Source of the DNA: a virus
Reading direction: 5' to 3' (one strand)
Virus record (IMG/VR): IMGVR_UViG_3300032893_000016
Coordinates: 1-64,000 of that record
Length of the DNA: 64,000 nt
Position 1 is the first letter of the stretch; each line of letters starts with the position of its first letter. Made by a program: the position numbers and the translations under genes. The notes beneath the pieces are model-generated. The model did not search any database. It saw only the letters and a list, made by a program, of their open reading frames with translations, and had not been told where the DNA came from. Positions 1-8,725 of this stretch are shown in pieces.

Positions 1-1788
1 GCAACCACCCCAGTTCGGATTGCCGGTTTCCGAACACGTGGCCAGCCATGTCTCCAGACCGATCACGTTGGCAAGCTGGACGGGCACATCGAAGATCGCC
101 GGCGTCAGGGCATCGCCGGGCGCGACATTGAAATTCTGAATTAGACCTTGGCCCGTGTCGATGTTGAACTGCGGAACCTGCCCAAGAGTACCAGGGTATT
201 CTTCCGCCGTGCAACCAATCGAGCCGTCATCGTTCTCGACGAGGTCTAAAATCCGCACGCCCACATTGGTCAGACCGGGAAAGTTCGGATCGGTGGCCTC
301 AACGAGGTCCATTGGATCGAGAATGCAGAACCGCTCATCAAGCTGGAAAGAGTACATATTCAAGATGCTTTGATCTTGAAGCTGCAAGTGGGCGGAAACG
401 TTAGCTGCGTTTACATCACAGAAAAGGTGCAGGGACTGGGTCGATCCGCCGCGACGCCCGAACCGATCAATGAGTGCCGCGTCAGATACTTCCACAATCG
501 CCGTCGCGTACTGATTGGCCCGATCGAGGCACTCAATCTTGATATTGTTGATCTGGTCGCTTTTGCGGATACGAGTAATACTGACCGGATCATCACTTGA
601 CCCACCACCACTTGCCGCGCCCGCCGCACTACTTGCCGAACTGCCCACGGAGGCCGCGCTGCCCGTGTTGGCCATAAAGTCGTCGTCGGTCAGGCTGAAC
701 AGCGGGGTCGTGTTTGGCGTGTAAGTATACCCATTGGCGTTGAGCGCCACCGTGCCGCGCGGGATCATTTGCAACACGCCCGATGACCAGATCACCTCCG
801 AATAAGTGGCCTTAGCAATGTCGTCAATCAAAGAGGACATTTGCGTCTGGTTGACGTAGGCCGGGCTGATCCAAAGGCCGGAGGCCAAGCAGAAGCTTTG
901 GTACGTGGCCATCGTGCTGAGCCACACGTACCGAATGTTCACCGTCTGCCCGTTCTGTGCACTATTGAAGTGGTACGTGCCAGTAGTGCTGTCGAACGAG
1001 AACTGCATCGACTGCGGACCACCGGGTACGCATTTCAGCGTCTGGCCACCAATGACGCAGTTGATATTGTACAAAAAGGACGGGCCATGATTGACTACGG
1101 CCGTGTTGCCACTAATAACATGCGCTTCGTCGGCGCTATTGACCTGACCAACCATGCTGGCGGGGAAGCCAATTCCGTACTGCGCATTGGACAGCATGTC
1201 AGGCAGGACTTGGCTGGGGTCCGCATCGCCGCCCGCAAGGCAGCCGTTACCCCCATAGGTGCCGGGGGCGGTGTTGTACAGAAGCGCCATCACCTCCCAG
1301 TTCATGTTGGGCAGGTTGGCGCTGGACCCCAAGCCAAGGTTCTCAGCCGCCGCTTGCGCCCACCCGCTATAGGTCAGGGCATGGGAAGGGTAGGCCGTTG
1401 ACAGATAGGCCCAAGGGCTCTGCGCGATGGTTCCGTCGATGATGTCAAAGCCCGGCGTGCCGACGTTTTGGGTTTGGCTCGTCCATGACGAATTGACGCC
1501 GGCGATGGGGCCTTCACAAAGCGTACCAAGCACGCTGGCGGAATAGGTCACGGTGCTGCCACCGCCACCTTTGCCACCGCCGCCAACCACGCCACCCTTG
1601 CCGCCGCTTTTCTGCGGAGTCACGACTTTGTTGAAGTTCACGTAATCGGTGAGGTTCCAGCCGATGCGCGTCGCGCCGTACACAACCGCAACCGGGATAC
1701 CATAAGCGCTCGACTGGAGCTGGATACCGGTGTAGTTCGGGGTCTGTGCATTTGTGGGTGCAGAGTGGTTTCCGAAAAGGAACGCCAT
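1..1788 (-). CDS. Tail tip / host-specificity hub protein (partial, runs off left edge)
   Basis: 596 codons are visible and no stop is reached, so the C-terminus lies outside the window. The ATG at 1788 has GGAAGC about 8 nt upstream and lies 1 nt past the stop of the NlpC/P60 gene. The protein opens MAFLFGNHSAPTNAQ and soon has YGIPVAVVYGATRIGWN, the type of start seen in large tail-tip proteins that follow NlpC/P60 genes in gene-transfer-agent-like tail cassettes. There are Gly-rich linkers near residues 61-78 and 376-395, a possible domain boundary before a segment beginning ITRIRKSDQ that would fit the phage tail protein module. Expected role: distal baseplate hub contacting the cell surface. 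Family assignment rests on position and general resemblance; the receptor-binding part may be outside the window. Confidence 0.8.
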   Translation of the reverse strand, partial: MAFLFGNHSAPTNAQTPNYTGIQLQSSAYGIPVAVVYGATRIGWNLTDYVNFNKVVTPQKSGGKGGVVGGGGKGGGGSTVTYSASVLGTLCEGPIAGVNSSWTSQTQNVGTPGFDIIDGTIAQSPWAYLSTAYPSHALTYSGWAQAAAENLGLGSSANLPNMNWEVMALLYNTAPGTYGGNGCLAGGDADPSQVLPDMLSNAQYGIGFPASMVGQVNSADEAHVISGNTAVVNHGPSFLYNINCVIGGQTLKCVPGGPQSMQFSFDSTTGTYHFNSAQNGQTVNIRYVWLSTMATYQSFCLASGLWISPAYVNQTQMSSLIDDIAKATYSEVIWSSGVLQMIPRGTVALNANGYTYTPNTTPLFSLTDDDFMANTGSAASVGSSASSAAGAASGGGSSDDPVSITRIRKSDQINNIKIECLDRANQYATAIVEVSDAALIDRFGRRGGSTQSLHLFCDVNAANVSAHLQLQDQSILNMYSFQLDERFCILDPMDLVEATDPNFPGLTNVGVRILDLVENDDGSIGCTAEEYPGTLGQVPQFNIDTGQGLIQNFNVAPGDALTPAIFDVPVQLANVIGLETWLATCSETGNPNWGGC

Positions 1789-1789
1789 T

Positions 1790-2290
1790 CTAAAGCTTCC
1801 AATCCTTGACAGTGAAAAAGCGACGCGGCCTGAGTTCCCCGCGCTTCGTCGTGACCTCGTAGATGCGCTTCAACGAAGACTTGCGCTCCGCATCGTCAGG
1901 CCCCACAGGACGCAAGGCCCATGCGTGAATGATGCGCGGCCAGTCTTCTACGATCGCTGCATGGGCAAAGCAATGCCCGAACTTGAACAGAACAATATCG
2001 GCAGGCTTGGGTGGTCCTTCAATCTCTGTACAGAAATGAAGGATGCCCGGAGTATCGTCCTTGCCATACAAATAGTACTCCGCATCCTGGTGCAGATGGA
2101 AGTCATGCCTGTAGAAAGGGATGGGCAGCCGGGGGATGATGCCCGCATATTCGTAGACACCGGCTACGAACGTCAGGCAATCGACACCACCTTGCAGCCC
2201 CTTCACGCGCGCATTGGAACGGTAAGGGGTGCCGATCCACTCGCGCGCTTCCTTGATGACGCTGGCGCGCGCTTCTTCTTCTGTGCGCAT
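1790..2290 (-). CDS. NlpC/P60-type tail-associated peptidase
   Basis: 166 residues. The ATG at 2290 (MRTEEEARASVIKEAREWIG) sits 1 nt after the stop of the upstream gene. The segment WIGTPYRSNARVKGLQGGVDCLTF contains the GVDC nucleophile-cysteine motif of NlpC/P60 cysteine peptidases, and a downstream KFGHCFAHAAIVED supplies the catalytic His. Such proteins sit at the tail tip and cleave peptide crosslinks of peptidoglycan during DNA entry. The neighbours (DUF2163-like gene upstream, hub gene downstream) are the classic order of GTA-like tails. It is the only peptidoglycan-active protein recognised in this window. Confidence 0.88.
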   Translation of the reverse strand: MRTEEEARASVIKEAREWIGTPYRSNARVKGLQGGVDCLTFVAGVYEYAGIIPRLPIPFYRHDFHLHQDAEYYLYGKDDTPGILHFCTEIEGPPKPADIVLFKFGHCFAHAAIVEDWPRIIHAWALRPVGPDDAERKSSLKRIYEVTTKRGELRPRRFFTVKDWKL

Positions 2291-2291
2291 C

Positions 2292-3188
2292 TTAGACCGC
2301 CGTGCTCGGCTGCGGCACGAACGGCATGCCCCGGAAATGTACTTGGTTGCTGAACTTGGGGCAACCATTCCCATCCGTGTAACTCTTGTTGCATCCGTAG
2401 GTCAACGTGACACCGTCGCCGGGGCTGGGAAGGCCCGTCACATAGCCGATCAGATTGATGGCACCTGTAGGGCCTCCCATCAGTGTCGTGTCTTTAATAC
2501 CGAACGACTGCCCGGCCAAGATGCCGGTAGTGAAGGTGATCTTGCCGAGATCAAAGACCCCATCGGGCAGGAAGCTTCCAATGCCGACCTGGATGGCGGA
2601 TAAGGTACTACCCGGCTCCACAAGACCCGACACCTGATAACTGCTCAGGTTGACTTGGCAAACGGAATCACCCAACTGATTGACGCAGGTGGTCTGAGCA
2701 ACGTTGCGCGGGAATTGCAGATTCAGCAATTCGGTAAAGGCGTTCACCGTCATGGTGATCAACGAACGGCCAGCCACCACTTCCGCGACGCGACCCACGA
2801 AGAACCGGATCACGCCGTACGAAGTGTCGCCGTAGGTTGGCATGAAGGCGCGTTCAAGGAGCACGGTCGCGCCATCGAAGAGGCCCTCACGCATCGCTTG
2901 CAGGAAGGGCGTACCACTGATCGTGGCGGAGCCGGGAATGATCTCCACCGTCAAATTGTCGACGCTAGTACCCACACCCCAATGACACTTGGCCTTGCTG
3001 CCAGTGCGGTCGAAGTAGGGGCCTGTCTGCCCGCCAGCGGAATAGACATTGCCGTTGGCGGAAATGTCCTGATCACCTGAGGTGTAGCACAGGACCAGCC
3101 CGCTCACAAGCTGAATGGTCCACAGATCGGCCGCGTAGAACTGACGGCTTGCAAGCAAGGTCAGCATCTCGGGAGACACGGGCTTCAT
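2292..3188 (-). CDS. DUF2163 / phage BR0599-like tail protein, possible metal-cluster site
   Basis: 298 residues, ATG at 3188 overlapping the previous stop (ATGA). It has the usual start of this family (LTLLASRQFYAADLWTIQLVSG) and its C-terminal signature around YGCNKSYTDGNGCPKFSN followed by FRGMPFVPQP. Four cysteines are placed as C-x8-C (TTCVNQLGDSVC) and C-x10-C (GCNKSYTDGNGC), consistent with a bound metal or Fe-S cluster as established for lambda gpL, to which these proteins are functionally analogous. Role: hub component between the distal tail protein and the host-specificity protein. Cluster binding is inference. Confidence 0.82.
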   Translation of the reverse strand: MKPVSPEMLTLLASRQFYAADLWTIQLVSGLVLCYTSGDQDISANGNVYSAGGQTGPYFDRTGSKAKCHWGVGTSVDNLTVEIIPGSATISGTPFLQAMREGLFDGATVLLERAFMPTYGDTSYGVIRFFVGRVAEVVAGRSLITMTVNAFTELLNLQFPRNVAQTTCVNQLGDSVCQVNLSSYQVSGLVEPGSTLSAIQVGIGSFLPDGVFDLGKITFTTGILAGQSFGIKDTTLMGGPTGAINLIGYVTGLPSPGDGVTLTYGCNKSYTDGNGCPKFSNQVHFRGMPFVPQPSTAV

Positions 3189-3454
3189 TGGGGTGCCTCC
3201 TGATACTTGCCATCCAGGTCCGTGAATCCGATGATGGCGGGTTTGGGTACATCAATTTTGCCGAACCCTTGCAGGATTGTGCCGGGCTCCGGGTGCTTGA
3301 AAGGGGTGGGGTCAAGATAACGGTGAAGCTTTTCGCCTAGCAGCGAACAGGCACTCTGCCTCGTCGGCGCTGCTACGCGGATGCTCAAGCATTCTCGATC
3401 TTCTTGCGTAAAGGTAAAGAGCCAGATTTTCATCTGCCCAATCTGTACTTCCAT
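3185..3454 (-). CDS. Small protein of the tail-tip cassette, unknown
   Basis: 89 residues beginning MEVQIGQMKIWLFTF. The ATG at 3454 has a strong GGAAGGGG upstream. The stop overlaps the next start (ATGA). It lies between the DUF2460-like and DUF2163-like genes. No domain is recognised; a pair of cysteines is present but no clear motif. Probably a tail assembly or tip component by position only. A second in-frame ATG at 3433 is possible. Confidence 0.6.
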   Translation of the reverse strand: MEVQIGQMKIWLFTFTQEDRECLSIRVAAPTRQSACSLLGEKLHRYLDPTPFKHPEPGTILQGFGKIDVPKPAIIGFTDLDGKYQEAPQ

Positions 3455-3470
3455 TACGGAACCCCTTCCG

Positions 3471-4097
3471 TTACTTGATGCTGGTGAATGTGAGCGACTT
3501 ACACTCGTACACATAAGACAGGAACTTGTCAAACGAAATGCTGTCGTCATCGAACCGGCACGGGAAATAGTACGAGAAGTCGGCGGAAATGTTGACGCCG
3601 GCACCGGGCGGGCTACTGAAGGTAACCACACCGGGATTGGTCTGCCCCCAATGCGTCACGACATAACTACTTGTGGGGGAACCATTCAGATAGACGTTGA
3701 AGGTCTGCGACAGATTCGGTGCAAGAATAGGGCAAGAGCCGCCACCGAAGGACCGCTTCAGCTGGAAGCTAATCGTGCTGCCATCGCCTTGCGCAAAAAT
3801 CTGGCTGGTGACTTTGTTGTCATCCACATCCTGGTACTGAAAGCTATCCCAGCCGCCGAGCATGCTCTCGAAGAAGCCTTCGAGTTGCGAGTACTCAGTA
3901 AAGGTGATGCCGTTGAACGGACCCGCACCTTGACGCAAAAAAGCGAAAGGCAGCTTCCACTGATACCGCGGTGAGGACCAATCCGCGATGCGCACTTCCT
4001 TGCCCGATATGTTCGTCTGCGTCCGGGTCTTGTAGATCGGGGAGCGAGTAACCGGCCAACCAATGCCGGACAAGGTGGGGAATACCGAAGTGCTCAT
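3471..4097 (-). CDS. Distal tail protein, DUF2460-like
   Basis: 208 residues, ATG at 4097 overlapping the tape-measure stop by 4 nt. The N-terminal half contains GKEVRIADWSSPRYQWKLPF and a later RQGAGPFNGITFTEY stretch, and the C-terminus has DSISFDKFLSYVYECKSLTF; these are the recognisable segments of the DUF2460 family, whose members form the distal tail ring in gene transfer agents. Its place immediately after the tape measure agrees. A Gly/Ser-containing stretch (QGDGSTISFQL) links the two halves. Confidence 0.82.
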   Translation of the reverse strand: MSTSVFPTLSGIGWPVTRSPIYKTRTQTNISGKEVRIADWSSPRYQWKLPFAFLRQGAGPFNGITFTEYSQLEGFFESMLGGWDSFQYQDVDDNKVTSQIFAQGDGSTISFQLKRSFGGGSCPILAPNLSQTFNVYLNGSPTSSYVVTHWGQTNPGVVTFSSPPGAGVNISADFSYYFPCRFDDDSISFDKFLSYVYECKSLTFTSIK

Positions 4098-6685
4098 CCT
4101 GACTTACCTGCTCCCATGAGGGCCGGGTGCATGTTGCGCCGCGCCTTGGCGAAGGCGCTGACCAGCGCTCCCTCATTGTTGCTGAGGACGCGCGCCACCG
4201 ATTGGCCATCCATTGCGTGGATGTGGACATTGTAGGTGTCGCCACCTCCGCCGCCTCCTCCTCCACCATTGTTCGCGATGATGTTCTGCACGCCGCTGGA
4301 AAGGTGCGCGGGGAGGATCATTTCGTCTTCATGGACCATGGCCAACGTATCGTGGGGCACCACCATACCGCCCGCTGCGGAAAGCAGCGAGGTCATCGCA
4401 GAAACCGTGCCGTAGGCGGACGCCGCAGCGGCGGGCGCAAGCTCCGGCCCGACAATTGGAATGGCGGCCGTTGATGCGAAGGCATTTGCCGCCGCAATTG
4501 CCGCCGCGGTCATGATCTGCGTGACCCCAGCCGCGGTTTCAGAGGTCTTGGTGACGATCAGCTTGGCAATCTGCTGTTTGATCCAATCGTCAACGATCTC
4601 CACGCCCATGTTGATGAAGGCATCGGTGATACTGGAAATCACGTTGATCATGGCTTGACGCCACGTCATGGTACCATTCAACATTCCACTCAAGGCGTTA
4701 CCAAAGCTGCGGGAGATCGCAGTGCCCAACTGCTGCCAGCGGTGAACCTCAAACTCAACCAACTGATCGTTTAGTTTGTCGATCCGCGCATTGGACTGCT
4801 GGGTGACCTGCTCCTTCTGTTGCTCCAGCTTTTTGTACTGCTCGCTTTCCTTATCCAGCCCAGCTTGGGCTGCGGTCAAGCGGTCAATGATCTGTTTACG
4901 AATAAAATTCGTAAACGCGGTCTCAAGCTGGGTCTTCTGCTCGATCGTGATCAGGTGCATCTGATAGTCACGATCGTAGGCGCGCAAACCTTCCTGGAGC
5001 TCGCGTTCTAGGTTGGTAACTTCGCGCTGGGTGTCACGCTCCGCATCCGCTTGGCGCTTCTGGTAATACTTATCCCACAGCGCCTGCTTCTGCGTCATGT
5101 ATTCCGCATCTAAGGAGCGGAGCTGTCCGGTGTACTCAGCCTGCTTATCCTTATCGCCGGCGTAAAGGGCTTGCAGCTTGACAAGAGCGGAGCGCTTGGC
5201 TTCGTACGCCTCTTGCGCGGTATCCAGCTCCTTCTGCAGGTGCGCGTTCAGACTTTCCGCGCCCATTGCGTAGGCGGTATTGTCGACCTCCTGCTCCAGC
5301 TTGATGCGGGCTTGCGCGACTTTCTCTTCCGCCTTGATCGCCTCTTCAGCCGCCTTCTGGCCTTCGTTCAGCGGATGAACGCCGGGCGCGTTCTGAAGCT
5401 TGAAATCCGGCAACGCGGCCGAGGGACTTTTGGGAGTAATGAAGCCGGGCAGATCTTCAGGGGTCTTGCCGAGATGGGCAAGTTCGCGCTGGGTGTCCAA
5501 CCAGATGTTCTTGATATTGGTGGCATGATCGCGCGCCGCTTGCTCCCAGCGCTCCATCATAGTTTCCCAGTCTTTGGTCGCCTGACCAAAGTGGCCGGTG
5601 GCTACATCGCCTAGGATATCCGCAACGCCAAGGAACGCGCCGCCCGCTTCCTTACCAAAGGTGATGGCCCACTCAAGAATGGTACGCAGGTCACCGATCA
5701 GCGAGATAATGATCGCGTCGGTGTAGTATAGAATGAACTGAAGTTCTTTCCACGTCTCTTTTACGGATGGGAGCTTTGCATCTTGAACGCCCAGCTCATC
5801 TCCAAGCTTCTTGAAGTCACCCAGCAAACGTTCGACAGCGTCAGAGGTCTGGTCGAACTCGGTCTGGATATCAAGCCACAGATCGTGAAGACCAAAGCCC
5901 TGTTCGTAAACTTTCTTGGACCATTCGTACAGGTCCTGAAATTTGTCGACGACGCCGAGGATGACAGGTGCCAGATCAAGGAACGCCTGAATAGTGACGC
6001 CGTGAATTTCCTGCCCGAGCTTGTACAAAGCTTCGTGGATAGAAGCCAAGGCCGTCGTGGCCTGATCGTCAAGGGCAACGCCGGCACTATCCGCCGCGTC
6101 GCTCAACTCTTTCAGACCCGCCGCACCCTTATCCAGGATCGGGATCATCTGCGCGCCAGCGCGGCCAAACATATCCATAGCCAATGCGGTCTTGTTAGGA
6201 CCATCGGCCATCATTTGGAATTTGTTGGCGATCTGCGGCAACAATTCGTTCAGGGGTAGGATCGCGCCCGTGATCGCATCTTTGTACGTAATATGCAGAG
6301 CAGCCATCGCCTGCTGAGCAGGAGAACCGGCTTTGCTCGTCTCCGAAAGGCTGCGACTCAAACGCTCCAACGCCAGCGCTGCGCTCTCGCCCGAAATGCC
6401 AACACTACCAGCAATGTACTGGAACTCGCCCACCTCCTTGGTGGTCATGCCCAGTATGGCGGCCATCTTCTCGGTCTCTAGACCGAGTTCGGCCATCTTC
6501 TCAGTGAACTCGACAATCTGTTCGACGGCGAACGCAGCGACGAAAGCTTCACCGACTTCCCCTAGCGTGCTTCTGACGGCACGCAGGGGGTCGGTCAAAC
6601 CTTCAATGGCGAACCGGACTTGGTTAAGGGCCGAGATCGCCTCTTCGTTCGCAACGCCAAATTGGACCTTGACGTCGTCACTCAT
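4094..6685 (-). CDS. Tape measure protein
   Basis: 863 residues. The N-terminal part is helical and contains a region like phage-tail tape-measure domains (residues about 60-220, with LGMTTKEVGEFQYIAG and AMDMFGRAGAQMIPIL). The middle is charged coiled coil (EEKVAQARIKLEQEVDNTAY, QKEQVTQQSNARIDKLNDQL), followed by an Ala-rich hydrophobic stretch near residues 725-790 and a run of nine glycines before DTYNVHIHAMDGQSVARVL. It sets tail length and is probably injected or forms the DNA channel; at about 1.5 angstrom per residue this length fits a tail of roughly 130 nm (inference). It sits between the chaperone frameshift pair and the distal tail protein, the standard position. Confidence 0.92.
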   Translation of the reverse strand: MSDDVKVQFGVANEEAISALNQVRFAIEGLTDPLRAVRSTLGEVGEAFVAAFAVEQIVEFTEKMAELGLETEKMAAILGMTTKEVGEFQYIAGSVGISGESAALALERLSRSLSETSKAGSPAQQAMAALHITYKDAITGAILPLNELLPQIANKFQMMADGPNKTALAMDMFGRAGAQMIPILDKGAAGLKELSDAADSAGVALDDQATTALASIHEALYKLGQEIHGVTIQAFLDLAPVILGVVDKFQDLYEWSKKVYEQGFGLHDLWLDIQTEFDQTSDAVERLLGDFKKLGDELGVQDAKLPSVKETWKELQFILYYTDAIIISLIGDLRTILEWAITFGKEAGGAFLGVADILGDVATGHFGQATKDWETMMERWEQAARDHATNIKNIWLDTQRELAHLGKTPEDLPGFITPKSPSAALPDFKLQNAPGVHPLNEGQKAAEEAIKAEEKVAQARIKLEQEVDNTAYAMGAESLNAHLQKELDTAQEAYEAKRSALVKLQALYAGDKDKQAEYTGQLRSLDAEYMTQKQALWDKYYQKRQADAERDTQREVTNLERELQEGLRAYDRDYQMHLITIEQKTQLETAFTNFIRKQIIDRLTAAQAGLDKESEQYKKLEQQKEQVTQQSNARIDKLNDQLVEFEVHRWQQLGTAISRSFGNALSGMLNGTMTWRQAMINVISSITDAFINMGVEIVDDWIKQQIAKLIVTKTSETAAGVTQIMTAAAIAAANAFASTAAIPIVGPELAPAAAASAYGTVSAMTSLLSAAGGMVVPHDTLAMVHEDEMILPAHLSSGVQNIIANNGGGGGGGGGDTYNVHIHAMDGQSVARVLSNNEGALVSAFAKARRNMHPALMGAGKSG

Positions 6686-6686
6686 C

Positions 6687-7034
6687 TCAGTTCATTCTGC
6701 TGTTAGCGGTGATAACCCCGCCATTGAATAGGCTGGCAAGGCTTCGGAGTTCTTCCGCCCGCGCTGCGCTGGTCGAAACGTTCGTCGCGCCCGGCTTGGC
6801 AAAAGGCTTGGTAGGCAGCTTCTTTGGACGAGGCTTGAACTTCATTCCGTGGGCTGCCGCGACGAAGGCCGATGTGACCATCGCAGGCGGCACATGCTCC
6901 CACTTTTCCATGAAGGCCATGAGCATCGGCATGGTCAGGGTTTCTTCCAACACATGCGGGGGCACACCAGTGTAGCTACAGACTGAGGCGATGATTACGT
7001 CCCAGTCTGGCGGTTCGCTTCCCCCTCGGTGCCA
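6687..7034 (-). CDS. Tail assembly chaperone, -1 frame extension (gpT-like part)
   Basis: Open frame that ends just before the tape measure. Taken from the first available start codon (GTG at 6965) it would be 92 residues, but the coding-like sequence begins further upstream: reading -1 from the chaperone frame gives GSEPPDWDVIIASVCSYTG directly before VPPHVLEETLTMPMLMAF and FMEKWEHVPP, a continuous domain typical of gpT-like extensions. The frame is closed by a TAG just upstream of 7034, so a shift must occur between about 7034 and the frame-0 stop at 6995-6997. A run of five G on the coding strand at 7021-7025 lies inside that interval. The likely product is a fusion with the 6995-7408 protein. 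Confidence 0.72.
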   Translation of the reverse strand, partial: WHRGGSEPPDWDVIIASVCSYTGVPPHVLEETLTMPMLMAFMEKWEHVPPAMVTSAFVAAAHGMKFKPRPKKLPTKPFAKPGATNVSTSAARAEELRSLASLFNGGVITANSRMN

Positions 7035-7408
7035 CTATTGGCTTCCTCCCCCGGCTTGGTCGGACCGCGGCTGGCCAAAGCCACCACCGGGATCATCTTC
7101 ATCATCTCCATCATCGGGAGATCGACATCATCGAAATCATCCCGCGTCAGGGTAGGATGCGCACGCTTCAAGCCCCAGTAGACAATATCGTACAGATCAT
7201 CCATCTGCGCCTCAGTAACGTCAAGGCTTCCGCTCTTGAGTTTCTCAGGCGACATGCCCGCAACCACTTTCATGGAACGCATAAGTGCGGGGATGACATG
7301 ACGATTTTGCTTCGGTGCGAGCAAGGGGATGGGCCACTTCTTGCCCGCCCACTCGATCGTTGGCGTCTTCCCGTCAAGGAAGTCCGCATTGGGTTCTGGA
7401 ATTGCCAT
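6995..7408 (-). CDS. Tail assembly chaperone (gpG-like)
   Basis: 137 residues, ATG at 7408 with GAGGTG upstream. Begins MAIPEPNADFLDGKTPTIEW and is mostly helical and acidic in its second half. It lies between the tail tube gene and the tape measure gene, where the gpG/gpGT pair is found. Its last codons overlap the -1 frame that encodes the gpT-like extension, so both a short form ending GEANRQTGT and a long fusion form are expected. These proteins coat the tape measure before tube polymerisation. Function is inferred mainly from position and the frameshift arrangement. Confidence 0.78.
   Translation of the reverse strand: MAIPEPNADFLDGKTPTIEWAGKKWPIPLLAPKQNRHVIPALMRSMKVVAGMSPEKLKSGSLDVTEAQMDDLYDIVYWGLKRAHPTLTRDDFDDVDLPMMEMMKMIPVVALASRGPTKPGEEANSGTEGEANRQTGT
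7019..7025 (-). other. Candidate -1 ribosomal slippery site
   Basis: On the coding strand the sequence reads G GGG GAA in the frame of the chaperone gene. A P-site Gly-tRNA can re-pair on GGG after slipping by one. It is not a perfect X XXY YYZ heptamer, so efficiency is uncertain. It is the best slip site in the short window bounded by the -1 frame TAG and the frame-0 TAA. Confidence 0.5.
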
Positions 7409-7454
7409 AGTTCACCTCTTGGTTGAAAGAAAAACCCCTTCACACGACTACGTA

Positions 7455-8213
7455 CTATTCGGTCGTGGAAATAACGCCAATGTTGCCGTTCTGGTCCGCG
7501 AACGCTTGGAAGTCGAATTCCTGGATCGTGTAATCCGTGTTCTTGAACGGGAACGTCAGCTTGGAAGAACGACAGGCATTCAGCTGGAGATTGAAAGTAT
7601 TCAGCTGGCCTGCATTGTTGGTGTAGCTCTCCGCGATGAAGAGCTGGAACGCCGGGCCCGTGCCCATCGCGCTGTTCGACACCGTCGACTGCACGAGGTT
7701 GGTCACGGTGTAGGCATAGTACAGCGACATGGCGACGTTGTTGTCGCTGGCATTGAACGTATAGACGCCCGTGGCCTCATTCACCGAATACTGGCCAACC
7801 GACGGGGCGCTGGCCACGCGGGTAAGCTGGGAGCCACCAATGGCGTAGAACACGCCATAGTCTGCGACGAACGCCGCCGCATGCGACACGGTGATCGTGT
7901 TGCCGACGCCGGGCGTGCCTTGCTCACCCGTGACGAACTGGGTGCCGGCGTTGCGGGTAAGGGTGGCCGCAGCACCGAACAGCAGGTCACGCATGGTGCT
8001 GCCTTCGATACGCGCGAACTTCGCCTTGCCCGTAATCTTCAGGTTCGCGGGCGCGACGTCGAACGCAATCTTGTTCTGACCGATCAGCTCCTTCAGGGTC
8101 TGATCGAAGTCAATTTCCACATCCTGCAACACGCCGAGGAAGCTCGGGGTGGGGTTGCTGATGTCCGTGCGGCGACCGACAACGGTGCCGGAACCAAAAT
8201 TTACAGCCGTCAT
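7455..8213 (-). CDS. Major tail tube protein (probable)
   Basis: 252 residues. Opens MTAVNFGSGTVVGRRTDIS, then LGVLQDVEIDFDQTLKELIG, which resembles the start of tail-tube proteins where the first strand pairs with a loop of the next ring. The rest is rich in beta-type, Thr/Ser/Asn-containing sequence. It is placed between the tail terminator-like and chaperone genes, the normal order. The overlap with the upstream stop (ATGA) shows translational coupling. About 40 nt separate it from the chaperone gene. Confidence 0.8.
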   Translation of the reverse strand: MTAVNFGSGTVVGRRTDISNPTPSFLGVLQDVEIDFDQTLKELIGQNKIAFDVAPANLKITGKAKFARIEGSTMRDLLFGAAATLTRNAGTQFVTGEQGTPGVGNTITVSHAAAFVADYGVFYAIGGSQLTRVASAPSVGQYSVNEATGVYTFNASDNNVAMSLYYAYTVTNLVQSTVSNSAMGTGPAFQLFIAESYTNNAGQLNTFNLQLNACRSSKLTFPFKNTDYTIQEFDFQAFADQNGNIGVISTTE

Positions 8214-8725
8214 TTGGGTACATACTCCTTCTGGAACAGGGAAAAGGTTGGGACAGTTACTGAGATCGGGATCATGGCGAGACCATCGCCGTCAAGGTCG
8301 CCCGGGTCCTTGATGATCGTGCCAGTGATCCACGCATGTTGGCACATGCCGCCAAGGTTTTGCATGCCTGTGATGGGATTGGGGGAAAGCGTGGCTGTGA
8401 CGATGTCGCACAGCTTATTGAGAAGGGATGCGGGAACGTCGGCGCTCTCCGCGTTGGTGTAGATCAGCAACCGCGGCTTCAGCGTTGTCAAGGACGGGCT
8501 GCCTCCGCTACCGCCGACGACATCCTCATCGGTCTCCTGTTGGAAGATGGCCGGGCGCTCGCTTTTGGGCACATCACCCCACAGCTTCAGCTTGCGGTCC
8601 TTCGTTTTCCACACGGGGCTGGAACTGACCCAATCGAAGAGGGCTTGGTACACGGCATCGCGCCCGGTCAGAAGGCCGGACAGCGGGTCGCCGGACGACA
8701 ACCCCGTGATAGGATTCTCAGGCAT
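8210..8725 (-). CDS. Tail terminator-like protein
   Basis: 171 residues, starting MPENPITGLSSGDPL. The body (GRDAVYQALFDWVSSSP, then LKLWGDVPKSERPAIFQQE and LKPRLLIYTNAESADVP) is the pattern of small proteins that cap the tail tube and join it to the head: helix, then a strand with a W-G-D-V-P turn. It sits between the HK97 gp10-like gene and the tail tube gene. The start overlaps the preceding gene by 8 nt. Assignment is by position plus resemblance. Confidence 0.68.
   Translation of the reverse strand: MPENPITGLSSGDPLSGLLTGRDAVYQALFDWVSSSPVWKTKDRKLKLWGDVPKSERPAIFQQETDEDVVGGSGGSPSLTTLKPRLLIYTNAESADVPASLLNKLCDIVTATLSPNPITGMQNLGGMCQHAWITGTIIKDPGDLDGDGLAMIPISVTVPTFSLFQKEYVPK

Noticed and set aside
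841-1401. 186-codon plus-strand frame opposite the tail-tip gene
   Set aside because: Shadow frame; the minus strand gives a coherent tail protein with a good start.
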